NCBI GenBank assembly: GCA_003516955.1 | Contig: DPBN01000249.1 | Location: 1 to 5,789, forward strand | Length of the DNA: 5,789 nucleotides | DNA from: Armatimonadota bacterium | GTDB taxonomy: Bacteria > Armatimonadota > Fimbriimonadia > Fimbriimonadales > Fimbriimonadaceae | Reading direction: 5' to 3' | Notes under the pieces: generated by a model | The model's database searches: none | Told to the model about the DNA's origin: nothing | What the model saw: only the letters and a program-made list of their open reading frames with translations | Shown: one piece after another, positions 1 to 5,789 of the stretch | Position numbering within the stretch: position 1 is the stretch's first letter | How the letters are laid out: each line of letters begins with the position of its first letter | Made by a program: the position numbers and the translations under genes

Positions 1-225
1 CGTCCGGTCCGCGGCCTCGAACAGCCCCTCGGCGAAGCCAGGCTCCGTGCCGTCCGCGGGGTGGATGCGGATCGAGGGATGCCTCTCGGCGATCTCGCGC
101 AGCCGATCCTCGCGCCTCGCCGAGGCCAGCACGGCGGCCCCAGCCTCCGCAAGGGCCTCCGCGACGGCCCTCCCGATGCCGCTGCTCGCTCCGGTGACGA
201 TCGCCTTGCGCTCCGACAGTGCCAT
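1..225 (-). CDS. Short-chain dehydrogenase/reductase (SDR), N-terminal part only
   Basis: This is the first 75 codons of an NAD(P)-dependent oxidoreductase of the SDR superfamily; the rest lies beyond the left edge. The protein begins MALSERKAIVTGASSGIGRA. The TGASSGIG stretch (residues 11-18) is the classical TGxxxGxG dinucleotide-binding loop after the first beta strand of a Rossmann fold. The next strand ends in SARRED; basic residues there usually favour NADP(H) over NAD(H), which is an inference. A following HPAD segment resembles the third-strand Asp that contacts the adenine. The catalytic Tyr-x-x-x-Lys lies outside the window, so substrate and pathway are unknown. The ATG start is supported by an AAGGAAG ribosome site 7 bases upstream. 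The gene is divergent from the diguanylate cyclase gene. The family call is firm; the specific function cannot be given. Confidence 0.9.
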   Translation of the reverse strand, partial: MALSERKAIVTGASSGIGRAVAEALAEAGAAVLASARREDRLREIAERHPSIRIHPADGTEPGFAEGLFEAADRT

Positions 226-232
226 AATGGGT

Positions 233-239
233 CTTCCTT
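233..239 (-). promoter_or_regulatory. Ribosome binding site of the SDR gene
   Basis: Read on the minus strand this is AAGGAAG, ending 7 bases before the ATG at 225. It is a good Shine-Dalgarno match at normal spacing and fixes the start of the SDR gene. Confidence 0.7.
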
Positions 240-271
240 TGCGGGGATGGCCGCACGAGGGCCGGACGGCG

Positions 272-298
272 GGAACGTCCGGGCCGTTCGAACGTTCC
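272..298. repeat. Inverted repeat with an overlapping palindrome in the divergent gap; candidate operator
   Basis: GGAACGT (272-278) is repeated in inverted form as ACGTTCC (292-298), with 13 bases between the arms. Inside and overlapping the right arm are the perfect palindromes CGTTCGAACG (285-294) and GAACGTTC (290-297). The element sits in the 96-base gap between the SDR start (225, minus) and the diguanylate cyclase start (about 322, plus), where a dimeric regulator could control one or both genes. No convincing -10 or -35 hexamers are visible in the gap. Regulatory function is inferred; in GC-rich DNA short palindromes also arise by chance. Confidence 0.35.
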
Positions 299-305
299 TA
301 CGAGT

Positions 306-311
306 GAGGAG
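306..311 (+). promoter_or_regulatory. Ribosome binding site that favours the GTG start of the diguanylate cyclase
   Basis: GAGGAG lies 10 bases before the in-frame GTG at 322 and 22 bases before the in-frame ATG at 334. The spacing suits the GTG. A further in-frame ATG at 367 follows GGAAAGG directly, which is too close to act well as a ribosome site. Confidence 0.5.
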
Positions 312-321
312 CGTCGAACCC

Positions 322-2253
322 GTGGTTTACCCGATGGATGACCGACACTCGGACCGTTTGGAAAGGATGAGAAGGGAGCTGGAGACCCTCCGGACGCTCC
401 TGTCCGCCGCCGTGCCCGGCTCCGGGATTCCGACGGTCGAGGAGATCCACGAGCTGGAGGGGCTGCGGTCCGCCGTCCGGGTTCTCGAAAGGTCCCTACA
501 ACGGTTCGAGGCCGAGCGGAACGCGTCCAAGACGGCCTCGATCACGGTGGACGCCGACGGCCGCGTGGTCTCGTGGAACCGCAGGTTCCTCGAGATGTTC
601 CTCCCCGATTGCCCGATCCCCCTGCCGGACGGCCGATCGCTCCTGGAGCGCCTCGACGCGCTCTGCGCCGAGCCGGGCGCGGTTTCACGCTGGGCGGACC
701 GTCCCGGCACCGAGCTCCCCAGGGCGCTGTTCCTGCTGCGCGACGGCAAGCGGATCGTCGCCGAGGCCACCCGCGTGGACTCCGAGCCGCCGGCGACGGT
801 CTACGAGTTCTTCGACGTCACGGGCATCGAGGACCCGGCGCACAACCTAGCGACCTTGGCCGAAGCCGCGCGGGGAGCACCGTTTCGGCTCGAGCGGACG
901 CAGGGCCGCTGGCGGCTGGCCTCGCTGGGTCCGGCGATCCGCGCCATCGCAGGGCTGGACCCGCGCCAGCTTGTCGGCCAGCCCTCGCGCCGATGGACCG
1001 CCAGGGTCCACACCGAGGACCTCGCCGTGCTGCGGCGCGCCTTCCGCGAAGCCCTGCGCACGGGCCGGCGGGCCGACCTGGAGTTCCGCCTGTGGCACGA
1101 GGACGGATCCCTGAGGCGGCTGGCGATCCGCGCCGTCCCGATCCGGGACCGGGAGGGCCGCGTCGCCGCGCTCGACGGGCTGGTGCTGGATGTGACCGAG
1201 CGGAAGGAGGACGAGGAGAACCTCCGCCGGGCCAGCACGCAGCTCCGGGTGCAGTCCGAGGCCCTGGATCAGCGCACGCGGCAGCTCCAGTCGCTCAACG
1301 ATCTGGCGCGGGGCCTTCAGAGCGCCAAGAGCCAGGCGGAAGCGATCCGCAGCCTCGTCAGGAACGCGCCGAAGCTGATGCCCGACTCCATCGGCGCCGT
1401 ATACCTGAACGACCCTTCGGGCACGACCCACGCGGCGGCGTTCTGGCCTTCCTCCTCCAAGGAGCGGTCGCCCAAGTCGCTCGCGGTCCGCGAGTGCTGG
1501 GCGGCCTGCCTCGGTCGGCCTGCCGAGCCCGACCAGCCGTCTCCGGAGATGTGCCGCGGCTGCCCCAACGACGTCGCCAAGGGCCGGCTGTGCTTCCCGT
1601 TGAGCGACGGGAGCCCGGGGATCGGGTTCATCCATGTCCGCCCAGCGGGCCCCGGCTTCACGCCGCATCAGTGGGCCCTCATCCGCGCGGCCTGCGAGCA
1701 GTTCGCCCTGGCGCTGAACAACATCCGCCTGCGGGACGCCCTCCGAGAGGAGGCCGTTCGGGATCCGCTGACCGGCCTCTTCAACCGCCGACATCTGGAC
1801 GGCACCGTACGGGCGGAGTTCGAGCACGCCGTGCGGCACGGGGAGCCGACCTCCGTGCTGATGCTGGACCTCGACCACTTCAAGCAGTACAACGATCGGT
1901 ACGGCCACGAGGCGGGAGACCGCCTGCTGCAGGCCCTCGGACGGTTCCTCAGCCAGGCGGTTCGGGCAGACGACGTTCCGTGCCGCTACGGGGGCGAGGA
2001 GTTCACGGTGGTGCTGCGCGACGCCCCGCTCGAGGTCGCTCTCGAACGGGCCGAGGCGATCCGCAAGGGCATCGAGAGGCTGCACCTCACGATGGGCCGG
2101 CAGGTCCAGGCGCCGGTGACGGCGTCCATCGGCGTGGCGAGCTTCCCGCAGCACGGCAAGCACTTCTCCGGCGTGCTGCGCTCGGCCGACATGGCGCTCC
2201 TGAGGGCCAAGCGGGAAGGCCGCAACCGGGTGGCGGCGGCCAACCGAACCTAA
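322..2253 (+). CDS. Diguanylate cyclase with PAS, PAS, GAF-like and GGEEF domains
   Basis: The predicted enzyme makes cyclic di-GMP from two GTP and should be cytoplasmic: 643 residues, no signal peptide or membrane segment seen. In order: a charged helical N-terminus (about 5-65); a PAS-like domain (70-170, beginning ITVDADGRVVSWNRRF); a second PAS domain (180-297, ending LVLDVTERK); a short coiled coil (296-330); a GAF-like domain (330-470) with Cys392, 396, 411, 414 and 424; and the cyclase domain (475-640). The cyclase domain looks active: DPLTGLFNRR at 481-490, metal ligand Asp516, guanine-contacting Asn524 and Asp533, and GGEEF at 557-561. An RxxD product-inhibition site, RADD, is at 548-551. 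The usual Tyr of the late ALYxAK motif is Leu here (ALLRAK). Start choice: GTG 322 has the best ribosome site; ATG 334 is the alternative. Reading upstream of 304 would run into the SDR gene. The gene ends 5 bases from the convergent infB stop. The input signal is unknown. Confidence 0.93.
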   Translation: MVYPMDDRHSDRLERMRRELETLRTLLSAAVPGSGIPTVEEIHELEGLRSAVRVLERSLQRFEAERNASKTASITVDADGRVVSWNRRFLEMFLPDCPIPLPDGRSLLERLDALCAEPGAVSRWADRPGTELPRALFLLRDGKRIVAEATRVDSEPPATVYEFFDVTGIEDPAHNLATLAEAARGAPFRLERTQGRWRLASLGPAIRAIAGLDPRQLVGQPSRRWTARVHTEDLAVLRRAFREALRTGRRADLEFRLWHEDGSLRRLAIRAVPIRDREGRVAALDGLVLDVTERKEDEENLRRASTQLRVQSEALDQRTRQLQSLNDLARGLQSAKSQAEAIRSLVRNAPKLMPDSIGAVYLNDPSGTTHAAAFWPSSSKERSPKSLAVRECWAACLGRPAEPDQPSPEMCRGCPNDVAKGRLCFPLSDGSPGIGFIHVRPAGPGFTPHQWALIRAACEQFALALNNIRLRDALREEAVRDPLTGLFNRRHLDGTVRAEFEHAVRHGEPTSVLMLDLDHFKQYNDRYGHEAGDRLLQALGRFLSQAVRADDVPCRYGGEEFTVVLRDAPLEVALERAEAIRKGIERLHLTMGRQVQAPVTASIGVASFPQHGKHFSGVLRSADMALLRAKREGRNRVAAANRT

Positions 2254-2258
2254 GCGGG

Positions 2259-4166
2259 CTACACCTGCACCATCTCGAAGGCCTCGATGACGTCGCCGAC
2301 TTCGAAGCCGGTCCAGCCCTCGAACTGGATGCCGCACTCGAAGCCCGCCGCCATCTCGCGCACGTCGTCCTTCAGGTGCTTCAGCGAGGCGATCTTGCCC
2401 TCGTACACCACTTCCTTGTTCCGGCGCACGCGGACCTGGCAACCCCGGACCACCTTGCCCTCGGTGACGTAGCAGCCGGCCACCTTGCCATAGCGGCTGA
2501 GATCGAAGACCATGCGGATCTCGACCGTGCCGAGGTGCTGCTCCTCGAACTTCGGCTCGAGCATCCCCTTGATGGCCTTCTCGATGTCCTCGGCCAGTTC
2601 GTAGATGATCTTGTAGGTGCGGATCTCCACGCCCCGCTGCTTGGCTTGGGATCGGGCGCCGCTCTCCACGCCGACGTTGAAGCCCAGGCAGATCGCGTCG
2701 GCGGTGTAGGCCAGGTCCACGTCGCTGCGGGTGACGTTGCCCACGCCGCGGTGGATGATGCGCACCTGCGCCTCCTCGTTCTTGATCTTCTGGAGCACGC
2801 CGCATACGGCCTCCACCGAGCCCTGCACGTCGGCGCGAACCACCAGGTTGAGCTCCTTGATCTCGCCCTGGGATAGCTTCTCGCGCAGGCCCTTCAGCGT
2901 CAGGCCGCGCCCCTGGTGGGTGGGGCTCTTGCGGGACTCGATCCGCCGCTCGGCCTCGGTGCGGGCTTCCGCCTCCTTCTCGAACACCTCGACCTTCTGG
3001 CCCGCCTCCGGCACCTGGTTCAGGCCCGTGACCTCCGCGGGCACGGACGGACCGGCCTCGTCGATCTGCTTGCCACGGTAGTCCAGCATCGAGCGGATCC
3101 GGCCGTAGGCGGTGTCGATCAGCAGCGACTGCCCCTTCTTGAGCGTGCCGTTCTTCACCAGGATGGTGGCCACGGGGCCGCGACCCTTGTCCAGCCTGGC
3201 CTCGACGACGTAGGCCTCGACGGGGCCCTTGGGGTCGGCCGTCAGCTGGAGCATCTCGGCCTGCAGCAGGATCATCTCCAGCAGGTTCGGGATGCCCTCG
3301 CCGGTGAGCGCGGACACCTTGCACACGATGGTGTCGCCGCCGAACGCCTCGGGAACCAGGCCGTGCTGGGTCAGCTCGCTCATTACGCGGTCCGGGTTGG
3401 CGCCGGGCACGTCGATCTTGTTGACGGCGACGATGATCGGCACCTTGGCCGACTTGGCGTGGTTGATGGCCTCGATGGTCTGGGGCATCACGCCGTCGTC
3501 GGCGGCCACCACGAGCACGGCGATGTCGGTGACCATGGCCCCGCGGGCGCGCATGGCGGTGAAGGCCTCGTGGCCCGGGGTGTCCAGGAACGTGATCACG
3601 CCCTCCGGCAGCTCGACCTGGTACGCGCCGATGTGCTGGGTGATGCCGCCGTGCTCCGTATCAACCACGTTGGACTTGCGGATCTTGTCCAGCAGGGACG
3701 TCTTGCCGTGGTCGACGTGGCCCATGATCGTGACGACCGGCGGACGCTTGCGGGCCGCCGGCTGCTTGGGGGCCGGCTTCGGCTTGGGGGCGACCGGCTT
3801 GGCGGCGGCCGCGTCGGCGAACTGCAGCTTGGCCCCGAACTGTTCGAACAGCTTCTGCGCGACCTCAGGCTTGAGCTGCGTGGTCAGCGTGGCCATCGTC
3901 TTGAGCTTCTGCACGAGGGTTCTCTGCACGTCGGCCGCGCCGACGCCGAGCAGGGCCGCGGCCTCTCTCGGCGTGACCGCTCCCTTGGCCGTGATGGGGC
4001 TGTCGGGCGAGACCTCCGCCAGAGCCTCGCGGATCAGCTCCAGGGCGTCGTCGTCCGCCTCGAAGGAGGCGTGGTCGTGCGCGATGCCCAAATCGTCCAG
4101 CACGGTCGCGACGTGCCCCGGCCTGAGCCCGAACTCCTTCGCCAAATCAGCGATCTGAATGCTCAT
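2259..4166 (-). CDS. infB: Translation initiation factor IF-2
   Basis: IF-2 is the GTPase that brings initiator fMet-tRNA to the 30S subunit and promotes 50S joining. The 635-residue protein has two IF2_N-type modules (about 1-50, beginning [14 protein letters not shown]; and 62-117), then an Ala/Lys/Pro-rich linker (119-142). The G domain follows, with GHVDHGKT (149-156), GGITQHIG (173-180), DTPGHE (195-200), NKID (249-252) and SALTG (285-289), all intact. Domains II to IV run to the end, closing with the fMet-tRNA-binding beta barrel ([10 protein letters not shown], then [11 protein letters not shown]). It is shorter than the Escherichia coli (890) and B. subtilis (716) proteins because the N-terminal region is reduced. 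The ATG start overlaps the end of ylxR by 20 bases. A GAGGG lies 14 bases upstream, rather far, so translation is probably coupled to ylxR. rbfA does not follow; a convergent diguanylate cyclase gene ends 5 bases away. Confidence 0.98.
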   Translation of the reverse strand: MSIQIADLAKEFGLRPGHVATVLDDLGIAHDHASFEADDDALELIREALAEVSPDSPITAKGAVTPREAAALLGVGAADVQRTLVQKLKTMATLTTQLKPEVAQKLFEQFGAKLQFADAAAAKPVAPKPKPAPKQPAARKRPPVVTIMGHVDHGKTSLLDKIRKSNVVDTEHGGITQHIGAYQVELPEGVITFLDTPGHEAFTAMRARGAMVTDIAVLVVAADDGVMPQTIEAINHAKSAKVPIIVAVNKIDVPGANPDRVMSELTQHGLVPEAFGGDTIVCKVSALTGEGIPNLLEMILLQAEMLQLTADPKGPVEAYVVEARLDKGRGPVATILVKNGTLKKGQSLLIDTAYGRIRSMLDYRGKQIDEAGPSVPAEVTGLNQVPEAGQKVEVFEKEAEARTEAERRIESRKSPTHQGRGLTLKGLREKLSQGEIKELNLVVRADVQGSVEAVCGVLQKIKNEEAQVRIIHRGVGNVTRSDVDLAYTADAICLGFNVGVESGARSQAKQRGVEIRTYKIIYELAEDIEKAIKGMLEPKFEEQHLGTVEIRMVFDLSRYGKVAGCYVTEGKVVRGCQVRVRRNKEVVYEGKIASLKHLKDDVREMAAGFECGIQFEGWTGFEVGDVIEAFEMVQV

Positions 4167-4446
4167 GTTGCTTGTTTCTACCCTCTATCTCGCGTCGCAG
4201 CTTCTCGAACGCCTCGGCGACCGCCGGATCGTCCGCCGGCACTCTCCAGGCTCTCGCCAGCCTTCCCTTCTTGCGCGCGGCCTCCAGGCAGCGGGCGCTC
4301 GGACACAGGTAGGCGCTGCGGCCGTGGCTCGCCCCGCGAGTCCAAACGACGGCGCGTCCTCCGGGGTCCCGGAAGACGCGCAGGAACTCGGATGCGGGGC
4401 CTTTCCGCCTACATCCTATGCACGTCCTCTCCGGGACCCGTCCCAT
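4147..4446 (-). CDS. ylxR: YlxR family (DUF448) RNA-binding protein
   Basis: This is a 99-residue basic protein of the YlxR family, usually encoded between nusA and infB and thought to bind RNA or act as a nucleoid-associated regulator. The family hallmarks are [10 protein letters not shown] (7-16) and the core [20 protein letters not shown] (42-61). The four cysteines (9, 12, 48, 53) form two CxxC/CxxxxC pairs that could bind a metal, as in many homologues; that is an inference. The C-terminal third ([20 protein letters not shown]) looks helical. It starts 19 bases after nusA stops. The [10 protein letters not shown]-terminus matches where family members normally begin, although the nearest Shine-Dalgarno-like GGAG is almost adjacent to the ATG, so coupling to nusA translation is likely. 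Its end overlaps infB by 20 bases. No L7Ae-like gene lies between ylxR and infB, unlike in many Firmicutes. Confidence 0.95.
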   Translation of the reverse strand: MGRVPERTCIGCRRKGPASEFLRVFRDPGGRAVVWTRGASHGRSAYLCPSARCLEAARKKGRLARAWRVPADDPAVAEAFEKLRREIEGRNKQHEHSDR

Positions 4447-4465
4447 ACTCCGAGCGCCGCCATCC

Positions 4466-5566
4466 TCAGGCTCCCTGAGGCTTGCGCGGCTCGTCCTTCT
4501 TGCTTTCGTTGCGAAGGTCGATGTCCCATCCCGTGAGCTTGGCCGCCAGCCGGACGTTCTGCCCGCCCTTGCCGATCGCGACGGTCATGTTGGAGTCGGG
4601 CACCACGACGATCGCCTTGCGGTGCGTCCGCCGCTGGCCTTCGGCTTCGCCCGCCGACCCATCGGCTTCGACCTCCTCGAACTTCACGCTGAGCACCTTC
4701 GCGGGGTTCAGCGCGTTGCGGATGTACGTCTCCGGGTCTTCGCTGTACGGGATCACATCGATCTTCTCGTCGCTCAGTTCCGTCGAAACGGCCTGGATGC
4801 GCAGGCCCTTCTGGCCCACGCAGGCCCCAACCGCGTCGATCCTCTCGTCGTGGCTCACCACGGCCACCTTGCTGCGCTGGCCGGGCTCGCGGGCGATCGC
4901 CTTGATCTCCACGATCCCCTGTTGGATCTCCGGCACCTCCAGCTCGAGGAGCCTCCGCAGCAGGCTCGGGTGCGTGCGACTGACCAGCACACGGAGCCGC
5001 TTGGACGAATCGTCCACCTTCAGCACCAGAACCTTCAACCGATCGTTCAGGTAGTACCGCTCCGTGGGCACCTGCTCCCGCTTCGGAAGCTCGGCCTCGA
5101 TGCGCCCGATCGCGATGTACACGGTCTGACCGTCCCGCCGGGACACCGTGCCGCTCATGACGCGGTCGATGTTCTGAAGGATCTCCTCCTCGATGCGGCG
5201 CTTCTCCGCGTCGCGGAGCTTCTGGTTGAGCACCTGCTTGAACGTCTGCGCCGCGATTCGGCCGAACTTGTTCGGATCCACCTCGCACCGAACGAAGTCC
5301 CCGATCCCGACGCCCGGCTCCCGGCGCCGCGCCTCCTCGAGGCTGATCTGGAACGACGGCTCGGTCACGGTGCTGACGACCTCCTTCTCCACGATGGCCG
5401 TCCAGCCCTTCTTGGGGTCCAGACGCACGACCACGTCGCCCGAGGCGCCCACGTGCTTCTTGTACGCGACCGCCAAGGCTTCCTCCAGCTCCTTCTGCAA
5501 CTCGGAGAGGGGCAGGTCTCTCTCCTGCGCGATCTGATTCAGTTGCTGCAAGATGTCCATGCTCAC
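4466..5566 (-). CDS. nusA: Transcription termination/antitermination factor NusA
   Basis: NusA binds RNA polymerase near the RNA exit channel and modulates pausing, intrinsic termination and antitermination. With the GTG start it has 366 residues: an RNA polymerase-binding N-terminal domain (about 1-130), an S1 domain (134-200, beginning VMSGTVSRRDG), KH1 (about 202-280, GQKG loop at 251-254) and KH2 (314-354, GKGG loop at 332-335). It stops soon after KH2, so it lacks the C-terminal acidic repeats of the E. coli protein (495) and is close in length to B. subtilis NusA (371). A short acidic/basic insert (about 298-316) sits between KH1 and KH2. GTG 5566 is preferred because GGAGG lies 7 bases upstream; ATG 5560, two codons in, has the same site at 13 bases. 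The frame stays open farther upstream, but that extension crosses the leader hairpin and lacks NusA character. nusA is first in the operon; rimP is missing upstream. Confidence 0.97.
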   Translation of the reverse strand: MSMDILQQLNQIAQERDLPLSELQKELEEALAVAYKKHVGASGDVVVRLDPKKGWTAIVEKEVVSTVTEPSFQISLEEARRREPGVGIGDFVRCEVDPNKFGRIAAQTFKQVLNQKLRDAEKRRIEEEILQNIDRVMSGTVSRRDGQTVYIAIGRIEAELPKREQVPTERYYLNDRLKVLVLKVDDSSKRLRVLVSRTHPSLLRRLLELEVPEIQQGIVEIKAIAREPGQRSKVAVVSHDERIDAVGACVGQKGLRIQAVSTELSDEKIDVIPYSEDPETYIRNALNPAKVLSVKFEEVEADGSAGEAEGQRRTHRKAIVVVPDSNMTVAIGKGGQNVRLAAKLTGWDIDLRNESKKDEPRKPQGA

Positions 5567-5573
5567 TCGCCTG

Positions 5574-5578
5574 CCTCC
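5574..5578 (-). promoter_or_regulatory. Ribosome binding site of nusA
   Basis: Read on the minus strand this is GGAGG, 7 bases before GTG 5566 and 13 bases before ATG 5560. It decides the start in favour of the GTG codon. It begins only a few bases after the T-tract of the leader hairpin. Confidence 0.7.
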
Positions 5579-5580
5579 AT

Positions 5581-5610
5581 CTATAAAAACAGGGGCGACG
5601 AGGCGCCCCT
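5581..5610 (-). terminator. Intrinsic terminator-like hairpin in the nusA leader; candidate attenuator
   Basis: On the minus strand the stem is AGGGGCG (5610-5604) paired with CGCCCCT (5597-5591) around a six-base loop, followed by GTTTTTATAG (5590-5581). A 7-bp, mostly G-C stem plus a run of five T has the form of a rho-independent terminator. It lies downstream of the candidate promoter and upstream of the nusA ribosome site, so it would act within the nusA message leader. The G before the T-run and the A after it make it suboptimal, as expected for a terminator that NusA would enhance. Read on the plus strand it is followed only by TTTCC, so the minus direction is favoured. Confidence 0.7.
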
Positions 5611-5636
5611 TTCCAACGTCCGCCCTTTTGCAGAAT

Positions 5637-5645
5637 AGTATAGCA
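5637..5645 (-). promoter_or_regulatory. Candidate extended -10 promoter for nusA-ylxR-infB
   Basis: On the minus strand this reads TGCTATACT: an extended -10 (TGn) followed by TATACT, five of six bases matching the sigma-70-type consensus TATAAT. No good -35 hexamer is seen at the usual distance, which is tolerated by extended -10 promoters. It is the only AT-rich island in a GC-rich gap and would start RNA near 5630, giving a leader of about 65 bases that contains the hairpin. The same AT-rich bases might also serve a folB promoter on the other strand, but that match is weaker. Confidence 0.5.
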
Positions 5646-5688
5646 CACGGCCGGGAGCCTCCCCCTGGGCCGATGCCATACTGCTTCC

Positions 5689-5789
5689 GTGGCATGGGTT
5701 CGCGTGCGCGGGCTGGAGTTCTTCGGAAGACACGGCGTGGCCGACTGCGAGCGCGCCACGGGCCATCGGTTCCGCGCGGACCTGGAGGC
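5689..5789 (+). CDS. folB: Dihydroneopterin aldolase FolB, N-terminal part only
   Basis: FolB cleaves 7,8-dihydroneopterin to 6-hydroxymethyl-7,8-dihydropterin and glycolaldehyde in folate synthesis. Only the first 33 codons are present. They read VAWVRVRGLEFFGRHGVADC and continue ERATGHRFRADLE. This matches the family's opening pattern: a hydrophobic strand, GLxFxGxHGV, a Glu that probably corresponds to the conserved substrate-site Glu, then G-x-x-F-x-x-D-L. The catalytic Lys and Tyr lie outside the window. GTG 5689 places the motif at the usual distance from the N-terminus. No clear Shine-Dalgarno site precedes it, and a GTG at 5704 is a shorter alternative. The nearby ATG at 5694 is in another frame. 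The gene is divergent from nusA. Related FolX epimerases share this fold, so assignment from 33 residues is likely but not certain. Confidence 0.8.
   Translation, partial: MAWVRVRGLEFFGRHGVADCERATGHRFRADLE

Noticed and set aside
61..321. N-terminal extension of the diguanylate cyclase back to ATG 61
   Set aside because: It would overlap the convincing SDR coding sequence on the other strand, and the extra residues show no domain; GTG 322 has a ribosome site.
573..2876. Long open frame (767 codons) on the plus strand across the diguanylate cyclase gene and into the antisense of infB
   Set aside because: It overlaps two well-supported genes in another frame and has low-complexity Pro/Arg/Gly/His-rich composition without domains.
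847..3324. Very long open frame (825 codons) on the minus strand spanning infB and the antisense of the diguanylate cyclase gene
   Set aside because: It is out of frame with infB, has the Arg/Gly/Pro/Ala-rich composition typical of shadow frames in GC-rich DNA, and shows no recognisable motif.
3755..3815. Low-complexity repetitive stretch in infB
   Set aside because: It encodes the Ala/Lys/Pro-rich linker between the IF-2 N-terminal modules and the G domain, which is normal for this protein.
2916..4478. Open frame of 520 codons on the plus strand, antisense to infB and ylxR
   Set aside because: It is His/Leu/Gly/Asp-rich repetitive shadow translation opposite conserved coding sequence, with no motif.
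5567..5695. N-terminal extension of NusA to ATG 5695
   Set aside because: The extra residues do not resemble NusA and would translate through the candidate promoter and hairpin; the family start MDILQQL with GGAGG upstream is far better.
4416..5759. Open frame of 447 codons on the minus strand overlapping nusA
   Set aside because: It is a shadow of nusA in a different frame, rich in Arg and Gly, and it crosses the nusA leader hairpin.
1..5789. tRNA, rRNA, CRISPR arrays, insertion sequences or phage genes
   Set aside because: No such structure was visible on either strand when reading the window.

Overview
The window is GC-rich, gene-dense bacterial chromosome with no mobile elements, RNA genes or CRISPR arrays that I can see. 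It reads as a conserved housekeeping block flanked by two metabolic gene ends and one signalling gene. The taxon cannot be fixed from sequence alone. A NusA that stops right after its second KH domain, a ylxR gene between nusA and infB, and a short two-domain IF-2 N-terminus fit Gram-positive-like, Armatimonadota or Chloroflexota lineages better than gammaproteobacteria; this is a weak inference.

Layout from left to right: (1) the N-terminal 75 residues of a short-chain dehydrogenase/reductase (SDR), minus strand, running off the left edge. (2) A 96-base divergent gap with an inverted repeat and a palindrome. (3) A plus-strand, soluble, multi-sensor diguanylate cyclase (two PAS-like domains, a cysteine-rich GAF-like domain, and a GGEEF cyclase domain with an intact I-site). 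(4) Five bases later and convergent with it, the minus-strand operon nusA-ylxR-infB, read from right to left. (5) A divergent gap of about 120 bases holding a candidate extended -10 promoter and a terminator-like hairpin in the nusA leader. (6) The first 33 codons of folB (dihydroneopterin aldolase), plus strand, running off the right edge.

The central operon encodes core gene-expression factors: NusA (pausing, termination and antitermination factor), YlxR (small RNA-binding protein) and IF-2 (translation-initiation GTPase). It is compact: nusA and ylxR are 19 bases apart, and ylxR and infB overlap by 20 bases. The usual neighbours rimP (upstream) and rbfA (downstream) are absent here. The most interesting signal is the hairpin plus T-tract between the candidate promoter and the nusA start. 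It would place nusA under transcription attenuation, as is known for Bacillus subtilis nusA. I found no convincing new biological system. No stretch longer than 300 bases lacks a gene.
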